The notes under the pieces: generated by a model
The model's database searches: none
Told to the model about the DNA's origin: nothing
The model's input: only the letters and a program-made list of their open reading frames with translations
Assembly (NCBI RefSeq): GCF_030398385.1
Contig: NZ_JAOAOQ010000031.1
Span: forward strand, 10,664 to 64,632
DNA from: Aquibium sp. ELW1220
GTDB lineage: Bacteria; Pseudomonadota; Alphaproteobacteria; Rhizobiales; Rhizobiaceae
Length of the DNA stretch: 53,969 nucleotides
Reading direction: 5' to 3'
Program-made: the position numbers and the translations under genes
In this document: piece after piece, positions 18,001-26,045 of the stretch
Numbering within the stretch: position 1 is the first letter of the stretch
Layout: every line of letters starts with the position of its first letter

Positions 18001-18234
18001 GCGGTGGCGGTGATCGGCGGCCTCCTGGTGTCGACCGTCTTGTCGCTGGTCTTCATCCCGTCGATGTACACGATCATGGACGACGCCTCGATCTTCACCG
18101 GCAAGGTGGCGCGGTGGGTGCTGCGGCCGAACGAGCGCGACGAGGCGGACGAGGCCCAGCCGGTTCATGCGGCGGCCGAACGGCCAGACACAGACCGGCC
18201 GGCGACCTCGCCCATGCCGCTCGCGGCCGAGTAG
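15082..18234 (+). CDS. RND efflux pump inner-membrane subunit (AcrB/MexB superfamily)
   Basis: This 1050-residue proton-driven drug/metabolite exporter of the hydrophobe/amphiphile efflux type has twelve membrane segments and two large periplasmic loops. The proton-relay pair of Asp residues is visible in GILVDDAIVEIENIV and the partner Lys in GIVTKNAIMLVDFA. The N-terminus (FSAWSIRNPVPSVLLFIVLTALGLYSFASLPITRFPNID) is like that of the two-gene, TolC-sharing pumps common in alphaproteobacteria. Substrates cannot be inferred. The convergent neighbour ends only 4 bp downstream. Confidence 0.94.
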   Translation: MNWNFSAWSIRNPVPSVLLFIVLTALGLYSFASLPITRFPNIDIPLVSVVVKDPGVAPSELETQVTKRVEDAVANVTGVKNVVSTITEGNSQTVIEFRLEVETQTAVQDIKDAVERIRANLPATADDPVVNRVDVEGQAILTYAVQAPAMTLEELSWFVDDVVIRKLQGLKGVARVDRNGGVTREIKVEIDPDRLRALGASAGDVNRALRAANVDLTGGNGEFGGRDQTIRTLGSTRSIEGLRSLEIPLSGGRRVILSDIATVTDSWAKPKSFARLNNQTVVSFGIFRGKGESDVEVNERATAAIAELRQQNPDVSIEKVDDSVTFTEGNYDSAMETLVEGAVLAVIVVFLFLRDFRATLVAASALPLSAIPTFWALDLMGFSLNLVSLLGITLVVGILVDDAIVEIENIVRHIKLGKSPYRASLEAADEIGLAVIAISATIMAVFAPVSFMGGVAGQYFKQFGLTVAVAVFFSLLVARLITPMLAAYFLRGHGHEEPKPGAIMRGYLGFLATSLRFRWLTMLAGVAFFAGSMYAIGLLPSGFIPKEDASRIVFSLELPPGTLLEDTRQTTDRVTDVMLELPEVENVYVIGGSSPTGTLEPRRATVIADLVHKSERDIKQEQIEEILLTKLEVVPDLRVYFVNDRGQRALEFGVMGTDGPLLDQTAREIQTAMAQTGKYRAITSNAALDRPEVIVRPDLDRLSELGISTATLAETLRIATIGDVDANLAKYTVGDRQIPIRVQIDEASREDLSVVSALPVQTATGVTVPLSSVAEISYGQGPSSIQRFNRERRVVIGADMAPGYEIGEGLALVNALPLVQNLPAGVRVQETGDAEIMGEVFSGFALAMITGLMLVLVVLILLFGSIFHSITILGSLPLSIGGVVAGLWLTNAAVSMPVVIGILMLMGIVTKNAIMLVDFAIEEVRHGVPRGEAIVDACRKRARPIIMTTIAMSAGMIPAALALGDGGEFRAPMAVAVIGGLLVSTVLSLVFIPSMYTIMDDASIFTGKVARWVLRPNERDEADEAQPVHAAAERPDTDRPATSPMPLAAE

Positions 18235-18238
18235 GGGC

Positions 18239-19228
18239 TCAGGCGGGCTGAAGGTCCGGCGCGGTCTCTTCGACGACCGACCGGATGGCGGCGCCGACCT
18301 CGCGAACTGTCAGGTCCAGGTGGGAGACGCCGTCCCACCTGGACCTTTCGTCGAGATAGCCGCCCCGGCCGGAGTGCTCGAGTGGCCCGATCTCCCGCTC
18401 GACCAGCCTCTGCGCGCGCAGCGCCCGGTTCCAGTGCGAGGATGCAAAGACCGGCCAGCGGCCCGGGAAGGCGAACCGGGCCAGCCGGTAGACGAAGTCG
18501 CGCGATCCGTAGAGCGAGATCAGGCGGCCGGTTTCCGTGACACCACGGTCGGAGGCCATGACGCCGCCGAAGGCCACGACCGACACCGGCGCCCCGGTGG
18601 CGGCGCCGAGATAGGGCGCGGCGCTGACCGCGATCTGGCCTCCGCCACTGGATCCCAGAAGGATGATCGGCCCGCCGCCATCCGCGGCGTAGCCGTTGGC
18701 GATCAGCCGGTCGAGGATGACGCGCGACAGGCCGTAGCCATAGATCGGGCCGTAGCGGTTGTCGGCCGCCACCAGCACCTGGAAGATGTTGCGCATGTGC
18801 AGGATCGGCGGCAGCAGGTAGGTCTGCCCGCCGTGCCAGCGCCGCGCGGTGCGCCAGAGCCAGCGGAAGACGCGCTGCCCGGTGAACAGCGGCAGGCCCG
18901 ACGGCGCGTAGGGGAAGATGTCGTGCACGATCGCCAGCCGCGGCAGCGCGGCCCGCAGGCGCGCGAGGAAGGCCTCGTCCGAGGGGATCTGCTCCTCGCC
19001 GGAGATCGACCCGATGCCCGACAGGAACACGACATGGGCGCGCGGTACCGCCGGCGGGGCGGAGCGCTCCGGCTCGACCGGCCCGTCGGCCGCCGGCGGC
19101 CGTTCGGTCTCCTCGCCGGGGCCGAGCCAGCCCGCCCACCAGCCGAGCGTCTCGAAGGGCGCCATGATCATCGACACCACGAAGATCAGGACGCCGAGCA
19201 GGACGACGTGGTCGAGGACCCCGATCAT
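18239..19228 (-). CDS. Membrane-anchored alpha/beta hydrolase-like protein
   Basis: This 329-residue protein begins with one or two membrane segments (VVLLGVLIFVVSMIMAPF), followed by a Pro/Glu-rich linker and an alpha/beta-hydrolase-like domain. The likely nucleophile is Ser194 in LLGSSGGGQIAVSAAPYLGA. The order HVVFLSGIGS, LGSSGGG and a late WDGVSHLDLTV fits a hydrolase with Ser-Asp-His, but the family is not one I can name. It overlaps the upstream gene by 4 bp (ATGA), so the two are co-translated. The active site should face the cytoplasm or periplasm next to the inner membrane; topology is uncertain. Confidence 0.7.
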   Translation of the reverse strand: MIGVLDHVVLLGVLIFVVSMIMAPFETLGWWAGWLGPGEETERPPAADGPVEPERSAPPAVPRAHVVFLSGIGSISGEEQIPSDEAFLARLRAALPRLAIVHDIFPYAPSGLPLFTGQRVFRWLWRTARRWHGGQTYLLPPILHMRNIFQVLVAADNRYGPIYGYGLSRVILDRLIANGYAADGGGPIILLGSSGGGQIAVSAAPYLGAATGAPVSVVAFGGVMASDRGVTETGRLISLYGSRDFVYRLARFAFPGRWPVFASSHWNRALRAQRLVEREIGPLEHSGRGGYLDERSRWDGVSHLDLTVREVGAAIRSVVEETAPDLQPA

Positions 19229-19932
19229 TCGCGCGGCCTCTTGCCGACGGTGAGCTTTCTGGCCTGCCCCTTCAGGTGTTCGGCGAGGTTCTGCGACGTG
19301 ACCGTGAGCGAACCGCCGGCAACCGCATGGCGCAGGCGTTCGATCGCCCTGCCGAGCGGGCGGCCGAACAGCAGCGACATCAGCCGGATCGCGGCCCAGC
19401 CGAGAAGGGCCGCCATCGCGGCGATGCCGACGGGAATGCCGATCCCGTGATACAGGCCAAACAGGATCAGCCCGAAGACGAGGACGTCGAGCAGACGGCT
19501 GAGCGCCTCGCCGAAATAGGGCGCGAGCGTCAGGATGCCGAACAGGCGAGGCGCCTGCGCGAGCGCGATGATGCCGATGACCGGTCCGTAGGCGATCTCG
19601 CGCCGGAAGGCGTAGTCGACGGCAAGCGTCGTGGTGACGGCAGTGACGACCGCGCTGGCGAGGTAGATCGAGGCCATCAGGACAAGGCTGAGCGCGAAGC
19701 GGGCGAGCGGCACCCGGTTGAGAAACAGCACGAGCCCGTGCCCTGCCGCCTGGGAGACGCCGGCGAGAAAGGCCAGCAGCAGCGCGAGATCGCGCCCGGC
19801 GGGCGTCGCAGCGGCACGGAAGGCGGCCGGGTCAAAGGCGATCGCCGACAGGCCGAGCGACAGCGCGCCGGCAAGCGGGGCGACGAGCTCCCGGTTCAGG
19901 ACGAGCAGCCAGCCGGCCGCGCTGTCGATCAT
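19225..19932 (-). CDS. Multi-pass inner-membrane protein, YIP1-like
   Basis: The ATG at 19932 gives 235 residues with about five hydrophobic segments (LALLLAFLAGVSQAAGHGLVLFL, FALSLVLMASIYLASAVVTAVTTTLAV, IGIIALAQAPRLFGILTLAP, LLDVLVFGLILFGLYHGIGI, GIAAMAALLGWAAI). The segment order and the AQAPRLFGILTLAPYFG stretch are reminiscent of YIP1-domain proteins. The open frame extends upstream to 20061, but that part is not hydrophobic and shows no homology. It is translationally coupled to the hydrolase gene, so the two products probably act together. The function is unknown. Confidence 0.7.
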   Translation of the reverse strand: MIDSAAGWLLVLNRELVAPLAGALSLGLSAIAFDPAAFRAAATPAGRDLALLLAFLAGVSQAAGHGLVLFLNRVPLARFALSLVLMASIYLASAVVTAVTTTLAVDYAFRREIAYGPVIGIIALAQAPRLFGILTLAPYFGEALSRLLDVLVFGLILFGLYHGIGIPVGIAAMAALLGWAAIRLMSLLFGRPLGRAIERLRHAVAGGSLTVTSQNLAEHLKGQARKLTVGKRPRE

Positions 19933-20109
19933 GATGGGGTCGCCTCCGGGAACGTCTCGAGCGGCCAGGTCGTCCGTCGGTCGGCTGGCGTCGGCCTCAT
20001 GTGCCGGTAACCCTCCGCGCCGCGACAGGCAAAGGATAGTGTCGGCCGGGGGCATCGGCAATGCCGATAGCCCGCGGTGCCTGGCAGGCCGGCGGCAGGT
20101 TCGGGTCGC

Positions 20110-21009
20110 TCAGACGGGATGCCGCACCGCCGCGGCGGCGCGGCGGCGCCGGCCGGACTGCAACTGCCAGATCGAGTGGCCGACCAGCGTGACGATCAGG
20201 ATCGAGCCGCCGATCATCGACGCCCGCGACGGCACCTCCGTGAAGATCAGCCAGACCCAGACGGGCGCCAGCACGGTTTCCAGCAGGTAGAACATCGCCA
20301 CCTCGGGGCCGGAGATGTAGCGCGGTCCGGTGGCGAGGCAGAAGAAGGCGATCGGCATGACCACCGCGCCGTTGAACAGGATCCACCAGGGTGCCTCGAC
20401 GGCGTAGCCGACCTGCCCGACCATGGCCAGGGCGACGAGGAACGGCGCCACGACCGCGATGAGCGCGGTAAAACCCATCTCGGCGCCGGACGCGCGCGTG
20501 ATGGTGATCGCGCAGGCGATGAAGAAGGCCGACGACAGCGCCATCAGGTCGCCGAATAAATTGCCGCTGGAGATGCCGTCGCCGACGATGACCAGCACGC
20601 CGACCATCATCAGCGCCATGGCGATCAGCGTCGCCGGCCGCGGCCGCTCCTTGAGGAAGATCCAGGACAGCAGCGCGGCGAACATGGTGTTGAACGCCAG
20701 GATGAAGACGAGATTGGCCGTCGAGGTGTTGTAGACCGCCGTCATGAAGGTCAGCGTCGAGATCGCGTAGAGACCGGCGACCGCGAGGCCGACACGCCCG
20801 GGCACCAGCGCCGGCGGCCTGCCGCCGAGAAGCCGCCACAGCGTCCAGATGACGAGCGTGGCCGCGACCGTCGCGCCGCAGCGCAGGAGCAGGATCGACC
20901 ACGGTTCGCCGTCGGCAAGCCGGATCAGCGGAATGTCCACCGTCAGCGCCATGCCGCCGATCGCGGTGATGACGAGGCCCTTGGTGTGATCGCTTGCAGG
21001 TGCGGACAT
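20110..21009 (-). CDS. EamA/DMT family transporter
   Basis: This 299-residue protein of the drug/metabolite transporter superfamily has ten predicted membrane helices in two EamA repeats (first repeat from GLVITAIGGMALTVDIPLIRLA, second from LMALSSAFFIACAITITRASG). The start MSAPASDHTKG at 21009 precedes the first helix with a short cytoplasmic tail. EamA proteins typically export small metabolites; the substrate cannot be predicted. It is a single gene downstream of bpt on the same strand. Confidence 0.9.
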   Translation of the reverse strand: MSAPASDHTKGLVITAIGGMALTVDIPLIRLADGEPWSILLLRCGATVAATLVIWTLWRLLGGRPPALVPGRVGLAVAGLYAISTLTFMTAVYNTSTANLVFILAFNTMFAALLSWIFLKERPRPATLIAMALMMVGVLVIVGDGISSGNLFGDLMALSSAFFIACAITITRASGAEMGFTALIAVVAPFLVALAMVGQVGYAVEAPWWILFNGAVVMPIAFFCLATGPRYISGPEVAMFYLLETVLAPVWVWLIFTEVPSRASMIGGSILIVTLVGHSIWQLQSGRRRRAAAAVRHPV

Positions 21010-21162
21010 GCGGTCGTTCCGTCATGATGGAGGCTGACGGAGGGCGGCAGCCTCACCGGGCCGGGCTTGTTCCGCGGGGAAGGGTTTCGAACGGGCGGTC
21101 AATCTAGGCGAGGATCTGCGCTCCCGACAGCGCTTCGTCAACGGCAAGGACTGGTCCAGCGA

Positions 21163-21921
21163 TCAGCCGCGGGCGTCGTCATATCGCTCCCAGCCGCGCG
21201 GGCCGAGATGTTCCTGCGGACCGAAGCGGATCTTGTAGGCCATCTTGCGGGAGCCCGCGACCCAGTAGCCGAGATAGACGTGCGGCAGCCCGGCCGATCG
21301 CGCGCGGGCGATGTGGTCGAGGATGAGGAAGGAGCCGAGCGAGCGATCCTCCTGGTCGGGAACGTAGAAGGAATAGACCATCGAGAGCCCGTCTGCCATC
21401 CGGTCGGTCAGCGCGACCGCGATCAGTTCGCCTTCGCCGCGGCCGGTGATGAAGGAATCGGGGCCGCGGCGGCGGTACTCGATGATCTTGGTGTCGACAT
21501 GGGTGTCTTCCACCATCATCGCATAGTCCAGCACCGTCATGTCCGACATCCCGCCCTTGCGGTGGCGGGCGTCGAGATAGGTGCGGAAGAGCGAATATTG
21601 CTCGGTGGTGGGTTCGGCGTCGTGGACGGCGCCGACGAGATCGGCATTGCGGCGCAGCACCCGCTTCATGTTCTTCGACGGTTCGAACTCGTTGGCGAGG
21701 ATGCGTACCGACACGCAGCCGCGGCAGGTCTCGCAGGCCGGGCGGTAGGCGATGTTCTGCGACCGGCGGAAGCCCCCCTGCGTCAGGAGATCGTTCATCT
21801 CCGGCGCCTTGTCCCCGACGAGATGGGTGAACACCTTCCGCTCGAACTGCCCGTCGATATAGGGGCAGGGGGAGGGGGCCGTCAGGAAGAACTGCGGCGA
21901 CTGTGTCGGGTGATGCGTCAT
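21163..21921 (-). CDS. bpt: Aspartate/glutamate leucyltransferase (Bpt)
   Basis: Bpt transfers leucine from leucyl-tRNA to N-terminal Asp or Glu residues and so feeds proteins into the N-end rule pathway (ClpS-ClpAP). The protein has 252 residues. The ATE N-domain motifs are [17 protein letters not shown] and the Cys cluster [11 protein letters not shown]. The C-domain has [22 protein letters not shown] and [22 protein letters not shown]. The size and the DUF-type start are typical of the rhizobial leucyl enzyme rather than eukaryotic arginyltransferase. It lies 124 bp downstream of the RDD gene, an arrangement conserved in Rhizobiales. Confidence 0.93.
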   Translation of the reverse strand: MTHHPTQSPQFFLTAPSPCPYIDGQFERKVFTHLVGDKAPEMNDLLTQGGFRRSQNIAYRPACETCRGCVSVRILANEFEPSKNMKRVLRRNADLVGAVHDAEPTTEQYSLFRTYLDARHRKGGMSDMTVLDYAMMVEDTHVDTKIIEYRRRGPDSFITGRGEGELIAVALTDRMADGLSMVYSFYVPDQEDRSLGSFLILDHIARARSAGLPHVYLGYWVAGSRKMAYKIRFGPQEHLGPRGWERYDDARG

Positions 21922-22045
21922 CGATCGCGGACTCTAGGGCTATCCCGCAAAATCGTCCGCGCGGGGCGAAAGGTCAACAGGGTGAGGCGCCGGGTCGTCG
22001 AGAAATGACGCCGGCCCAGCGCCGGGGCGGTGCGGCGGCGCTGCT

Positions 22046-22516
22046 TCAGAAGTCGTCGCGGGTCACGACCGTGCCGAGCAGCAGGTCGTGCAGGGTCCGC
22101 TTGCGGTCGATGAACAGGGGCGCGATCAGGACCAGCGGCGTCAGCAGCACGTTGCCGGCCCAGAACAGGACCGTGTGGACGACCGCGAGCATCCCCTCCA
22201 CGGGCCGGCCGTCGAGCCGGTCCAGCCGGATGCCCATCATGCGCATGCCAACCGTGGCCTGCCTGTCGCCGCCGAGCGTGTTCCAGACGTAGATCAGCGC
22301 GACGAGCGGGCCGAGGACGCCGTAGAGCGCCCAGCCCAGCCCGAGCGTGATGACGCCGAGCACCGCGACCAGCACGGCGAAGGGAATGCACAGCAGGCCG
22401 ATGATCAGATAGTCGAGCAGGAACGCGAAGACGCGGCGCGTGCGCACGCCATCATAGGCGCGCCAGTCGTCGAGCCGCGTCTGGATGATTTCGCCGTCGA
22501 GAATGCGTTCCGTCAT
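22046..22516 (-). CDS. RDD family membrane protein
   Basis: This 156-residue inner-membrane protein of the RDD family begins at the ATG at 22516 (MTERILDGEIIQTRLDDW). It has the defining Arg and Asp residues in RRVFAFLLDYLIIGLL, three hydrophobic segments and the family end FIDRKRTLHDLLLGTVVTRDDF. The segment NTLGGDRQATVGMRMMGIRL is typical of the group. RDD proteins have been linked to ion or cargo transport, but the role of this one is not known. It precedes bpt on the same strand. Confidence 0.88.
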   Translation of the reverse strand: MTERILDGEIIQTRLDDWRAYDGVRTRRVFAFLLDYLIIGLLCIPFAVLVAVLGVITLGLGWALYGVLGPLVALIYVWNTLGGDRQATVGMRMMGIRLDRLDGRPVEGMLAVVHTVLFWAGNVLLTPLVLIAPLFIDRKRTLHDLLLGTVVTRDDF

Positions 22517-22610
22517 GATCCTTGCCCTTGCCGCGTGGCGGTCGCTACGTGGCAGAGATGGGGATGTCCGCCCCAAATGCAAGATTGGCGTCTTCGGGGC
22601 CGGTCCGTCG

Positions 22611-23069
22611 TCAGCGGGCGAGCCGCTGGCGAAGCGCGTCAAGGTCCTGCTTGAGACGCGTCCCCGTCTCGACGTCGAGACCCGACGCTTCGAAGATGCA
22701 GGCCGGGACGCCGGCGGCCTTCCCGCGCAGTGTGCGGCCGGCTTCGGTGAGGCCGATCCGCACCTGGCGCTCGTCCTGCCGGTCGCGCGACCGCGTCACC
22801 AGCCCCATCCCCTCGAGCCGCTTGAGGAGCGGCGTCAGGGTGCTCGATTCGAGGAACAGCCGCTCGCCGATCGCGCCGACGGTGACGTCGTCCTTCTCCC
22901 AGAGCACCGCCATGACGAGATATTGCGGGTAGGTCAGACCGATCGCGTCGAGCAGCGGCTTGTAGACGCGGTTGAACGCATGGTTGGCCGCGTAGATGGA
23001 AAAGCAGAGGAAATGGTCGAGCGCCAGCGACGGGGTCGGATCGTCTTGCGTCATGGGCGGGGCTCGCAT
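22611..23069 (-). CDS. OhrR-type MarR family peroxide-sensing regulator
   Basis: This 152-residue winged-helix regulator resembles OhrR. With the start at 23069 the reactive Cys in DHFLCFSIYAANHAFNRVY is Cys22, the position known from Xanthomonas OhrR. A second Cys (Cys124 in GVPACIFEASG) is placed like the resolving Cys of two-Cys OhrRs. The DNA-binding region is VGAIGERLFLESSTLTPLLKRLEGMGLVTRSRDRQDERQVRI. An ATG at 23054 is an alternative start. No ohr gene is nearby; the divergent neighbour is sthA. Oxidation should release it from the operator just upstream. Confidence 0.85.
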   Translation of the reverse strand: MRAPPMTQDDPTPSLALDHFLCFSIYAANHAFNRVYKPLLDAIGLTYPQYLVMAVLWEKDDVTVGAIGERLFLESSTLTPLLKRLEGMGLVTRSRDRQDERQVRIGLTEAGRTLRGKAAGVPACIFEASGLDVETGTRLKQDLDALRQRLAR

Positions 23070-23081
23070 GGTCGGTTTAAT

Positions 23082-23100
23082 ATATCGTGCGCGATCATAT
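23082..23100. promoter_or_regulatory. Probable MarR/OhrR operator
   Basis: ATATCGTGCGCGATCATAT is an imperfect inverted repeat (ATATCG ... CGATcATAT) lying 12 bp upstream of the regulator start and in the region shared with the divergent sthA. The size and symmetry suit a MarR dimer. The distance to sthA (162 bp) leaves room for a promoter under the same control. Confidence 0.6.
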
Positions 23101-23261
23101 CGCAGTTTCGCTCCCGCGGCGACCCCTGCCGGGCCTCGCTTGTTCCGATGCGAAAGAACCGCTTCTCCTCCTGTTGAGTTCTTCCCGTCATTGACGCAGG
23201 GTTATGTGCGTTGCAGCATGTGCAGTGCGGCATCCTGCACGGGGAATCTGGGGAGACGGGG

Positions 23262-24671
23262 ATGCATGACTACGACATGATGGTGATCGGCAGCGGCCCC
23301 TCGGGACGCCGCGCCGCGGTCCAGTCTGCCAAGCTCGGCAAGTCGGTCCTGGTCGTCGATCGCGGCAGGCGCCTCGGCGGCGTGTCGGTGCACACCGGAA
23401 CCATCCCGTCCAAGACGATCCGCGAAACCGTGCTGAACTTGTCGGGCTTCCGCGAGCGCGGCTTCTACGGTCAGGGCTACCGCGTCAAGCAGGAGATCGG
23501 CATGGCCGATCTGGTCTCGCGGCTGCACAAGACGCTGGACCACGAAGTGGAGGTGCTGCAGCACCAGTTCATGCGCAATACGGTCCGCAGCCTGCATGCC
23601 ACCGCCAGCTTCACCGGACCGAACCGGGTGCGGCTCGTCACCGAGAGGGGAGAGCAGAGCGAGGTCGGCTTTGCCAATGCGCTGATCGCGGTCGGCACCC
23701 GGCCTTACCGGCCGGACACCATTCCCTTCGACGGCAGGCACATCCTGGATTCCGACGAGATCCTCGACCTTCCGCATCTGCCCCGTTCGCTGACCGTGAT
23801 CGGCGGCGGCGTGATCGGCGTCGAATACGCCACCATTTTCTCGGCCCTCGACGTGCCGGTGACGCTCGTCGAAAGCCGGCCGACCATCCTCGACTTCGTC
23901 GACCGCGAGATCGCGGAGGATTTCGTCCACCAGATGCGCGACCGCGGCATGACCGTCCGGCTCGGCTGCGGGGTGGCCGGGATCGCCGCCGGCAGCGGGC
24001 ATGTCGAGGTCAGGCTCGCCGACGGGCGGCTTATCCGCTCCGAGGTCGTGCTCTATGCGGCCGGCCGCACCGGCAACGTCGGCGACCTCGGTCTCGACGT
24101 CGTCGGCATCGAGGCGGATCCGCGCGGCCGCATCAGGGTCGACCCCGTCACCTTCCAGACCGCCGTGCCCAACATCTATGCCGCCGGCGACGTCATCGGC
24201 TTCCCGAGCCTCGCCTCCACCTCGATGGAGCAGGGCCGCGTCGCGGCCTGCCATGCCTTCGGCATGCCGCTGCCGCCGCCGCCCGAGACGTTTCCGTACG
24301 GCATCTACGCCGTTCCCGAGATTTCCACGGTCGGCCAGTCGGAGGAGGAGGTGCGCAAGAGCGGCGTTCCGTATGAATGCGGCATCGCGCGCTTCCGCGA
24401 GACGTCGCGCGGCCACATCATGGGCGTCAACACCGGCTTCCTGAAGCTGATCTTCTCGCTCGAGACGCGTCGGCTGCTCGGCGCTCACATCGTCGGCGAG
24501 GGCGCCACGGAGCTGATCCACATCGGCCAGGCGGTGATCAACCTGAAGGGCACCGTCGACTTCTTCGTAGAGAACACCTTCAACTATCCGACGCTGGCCG
24601 AGGCCTACAAGATCGCCGGGCTGGACGCCTGGAACCGGATGGGCGCGCCGGTGCGCCTTCAGACGGCCTGA
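23262..24671 (+). CDS. sthA: Si-specific NAD(P)(+) transhydrogenase (soluble)
   Basis: SthA is a soluble flavoprotein that exchanges hydride between NADPH and NAD+ to balance the cofactor pools. The ATG at 23262 follows a good GGGAGA and gives 469 residues. The FAD site is IGSGPSGRRAAVQSAKLG, the NAD(P) site VIGGGVIGVEYATIFSAL, and the dimerisation domain starts near PYGIYAVPEISTVG. The position of the redox disulfide of lipoamide-dehydrogenase relatives reads GGVSVHTGTIPSKT without cysteines, as expected for SthA. It is divergent from an OhrR-type regulator, which suggests control by peroxide. Confidence 0.92.
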   Translation: MHDYDMMVIGSGPSGRRAAVQSAKLGKSVLVVDRGRRLGGVSVHTGTIPSKTIRETVLNLSGFRERGFYGQGYRVKQEIGMADLVSRLHKTLDHEVEVLQHQFMRNTVRSLHATASFTGPNRVRLVTERGEQSEVGFANALIAVGTRPYRPDTIPFDGRHILDSDEILDLPHLPRSLTVIGGGVIGVEYATIFSALDVPVTLVESRPTILDFVDREIAEDFVHQMRDRGMTVRLGCGVAGIAAGSGHVEVRLADGRLIRSEVVLYAAGRTGNVGDLGLDVVGIEADPRGRIRVDPVTFQTAVPNIYAAGDVIGFPSLASTSMEQGRVAACHAFGMPLPPPPETFPYGIYAVPEISTVGQSEEEVRKSGVPYECGIARFRETSRGHIMGVNTGFLKLIFSLETRRLLGAHIVGEGATELIHIGQAVINLKGTVDFFVENTFNYPTLAEAYKIAGLDAWNRMGAPVRLQTA

Positions 24672-24694
24672 CCGGCCAACCGCCTTCGGCGAAC

Positions 24695-25864
24695 TCAGCC
24701 GAGAGGCTCCGTCTGCGGATGGTCCTTGATCGCCATCGCCGCGCTGGTGTAGCCGCCGGCCGCGCCGTCGATGAAATGGACGTGGTTGTCGCTCGTGACC
24801 GACGGCACGATGCAGGTCATGATCGCCGCATCCTGCTCGAACAGCCCGTAGGAGACGATTCCGGCGGCGGAGGCTTCCTGCAGCACCGCCTCGATCCGGG
24901 TGCGGGTTCGGGGGTCGCAGTCGATCGTCATCTTCAGCCCGTCGTCGAACTTGCGGAAATCCGCATTGTCGCGCGTCACCTTGATGTAGTGCGTCGGGTC
25001 GAAGACGCCGGTCTTCATCCTGGTGACGAAGAAGAAGTTCGCGATCAGCGTCGTGGCGAGCAGTTCGATCTTGCGCCGCAGCAGCGACCCCTTGCCGCGG
25101 GAGGCATGCGCTTCGATGGCGATGCCGTCATTCGGCCAGGTGACGCTCGGACCCTCCGGCGGAACCGGGTGACCGCCGCCCGCCAGTTCGCGCGTCATGG
25201 CGACGACCCGGTGAGACACGGCCGCGACGGCGGCCGGTGCGGCGCCGGGCCTGGGGAGGACGAGAATCGACAGGATCGAACCGTTGCGGGCCTTCATGGG
25301 TGTCCAGCGGCAGGACAGGCCGGCAAGGTCGGGCACCGCGCCTTCAGGCGCCGGTTCGATCCGGTAGCGCCCGGCCTTCATCTGCCGTTCGGCCCAGGCC
25401 AGGCCACCGCCCGCAAACATCGCGTAGTCGATTGTCGGCGAGGGACGGTAGCGCGCCACCGAGACGTCGAAACCGGCGGCGCGGATGTCTGCCACCGGGA
25501 CGATCGCCCCGCGCATCTCGAAGCCGAAGGACTGGTCGGCCCAGCGCAGCACCCGCGCAAGCGCGTCCTGCGCGCGGTCCAGATGACTGGGCGGAAACGC
25601 GAAGCCCGCGCCGTCGCCGCCGAAGACGAACGGGAAGGTCATGCCGCCGGCCGCATTCATCTGGGCGGAAACGACGGCCGCGCCGACCGTGTTGACGGTC
25701 TTGTAGCGCCCCGCCGCGATGTGCGCCGTCGACCCGACGATGTCGGCGGATCCGACATACCAGTCGTCCGGCAACGGAACATAGGCGCCGGCGTCGGCCA
25801 GCCGGTCGAATTCGCTCTCCGGCTTCAGGCGCGCATAGAAGTCGTCGGGCAGCGGGTTCGCCAT
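24695..25864 (-). CDS. DUF3095 protein, diverged class III nucleotide cyclase-like
   Basis: This 389-residue cytoplasmic protein matches the DUF3095 family. The N-terminal half has nucleotide-cyclase features: YVGSADIVGSTAHIAAGRYKTVN with a metal-type Asp41, and FGGDGAGFAF (residues 81-90) at the place of the GGDEF/GGDG turn. The C-terminal half has TRMKTGVFDPTHYIKVTRDNADFRKFDDGLKMTID. The second metal ligand and purine-binding residues cannot be assigned by eye, so enzymatic activity is open. It is a single gene, convergent with sthA (23-bp gap). Confidence 0.8.
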   Translation of the reverse strand: MANPLPDDFYARLKPESEFDRLADAGAYVPLPDDWYVGSADIVGSTAHIAAGRYKTVNTVGAAVVSAQMNAAGGMTFPFVFGGDGAGFAFPPSHLDRAQDALARVLRWADQSFGFEMRGAIVPVADIRAAGFDVSVARYRPSPTIDYAMFAGGGLAWAERQMKAGRYRIEPAPEGAVPDLAGLSCRWTPMKARNGSILSILVLPRPGAAPAAVAAVSHRVVAMTRELAGGGHPVPPEGPSVTWPNDGIAIEAHASRGKGSLLRRKIELLATTLIANFFFVTRMKTGVFDPTHYIKVTRDNADFRKFDDGLKMTIDCDPRTRTRIEAVLQEASAAGIVSYGLFEQDAAIMTCIVPSVTSDNHVHFIDGAAGGYTSAAMAIKDHPQTEPLG

Positions 25865-26045
25865 GGCCTGTTCTCCTCCGGGTCCCTGCCGCGGATCACC
25901 GCATGTCCGGCACTGCGCCCTGCAGGCAGATGCCCATCGCGAGGACCCGTTTCAAGCCCCGCCGCGACGGCCCACCTGCAAGCTACGAAAGCGCGCGGCA
26001 CGGGGTTTCACCGCGGCGCCAGGCGCATGCGCAGCGCAACCCCGT

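Noticed and set aside
14872-18168. 1098-codon open frame antisense to the RND pump gene
   Set aside because: The translated sequence is low-complexity, rich in Arg, His, Asp and Gly, with no domain, and mirrors the third-position GC bias of the real pump gene on the other strand.
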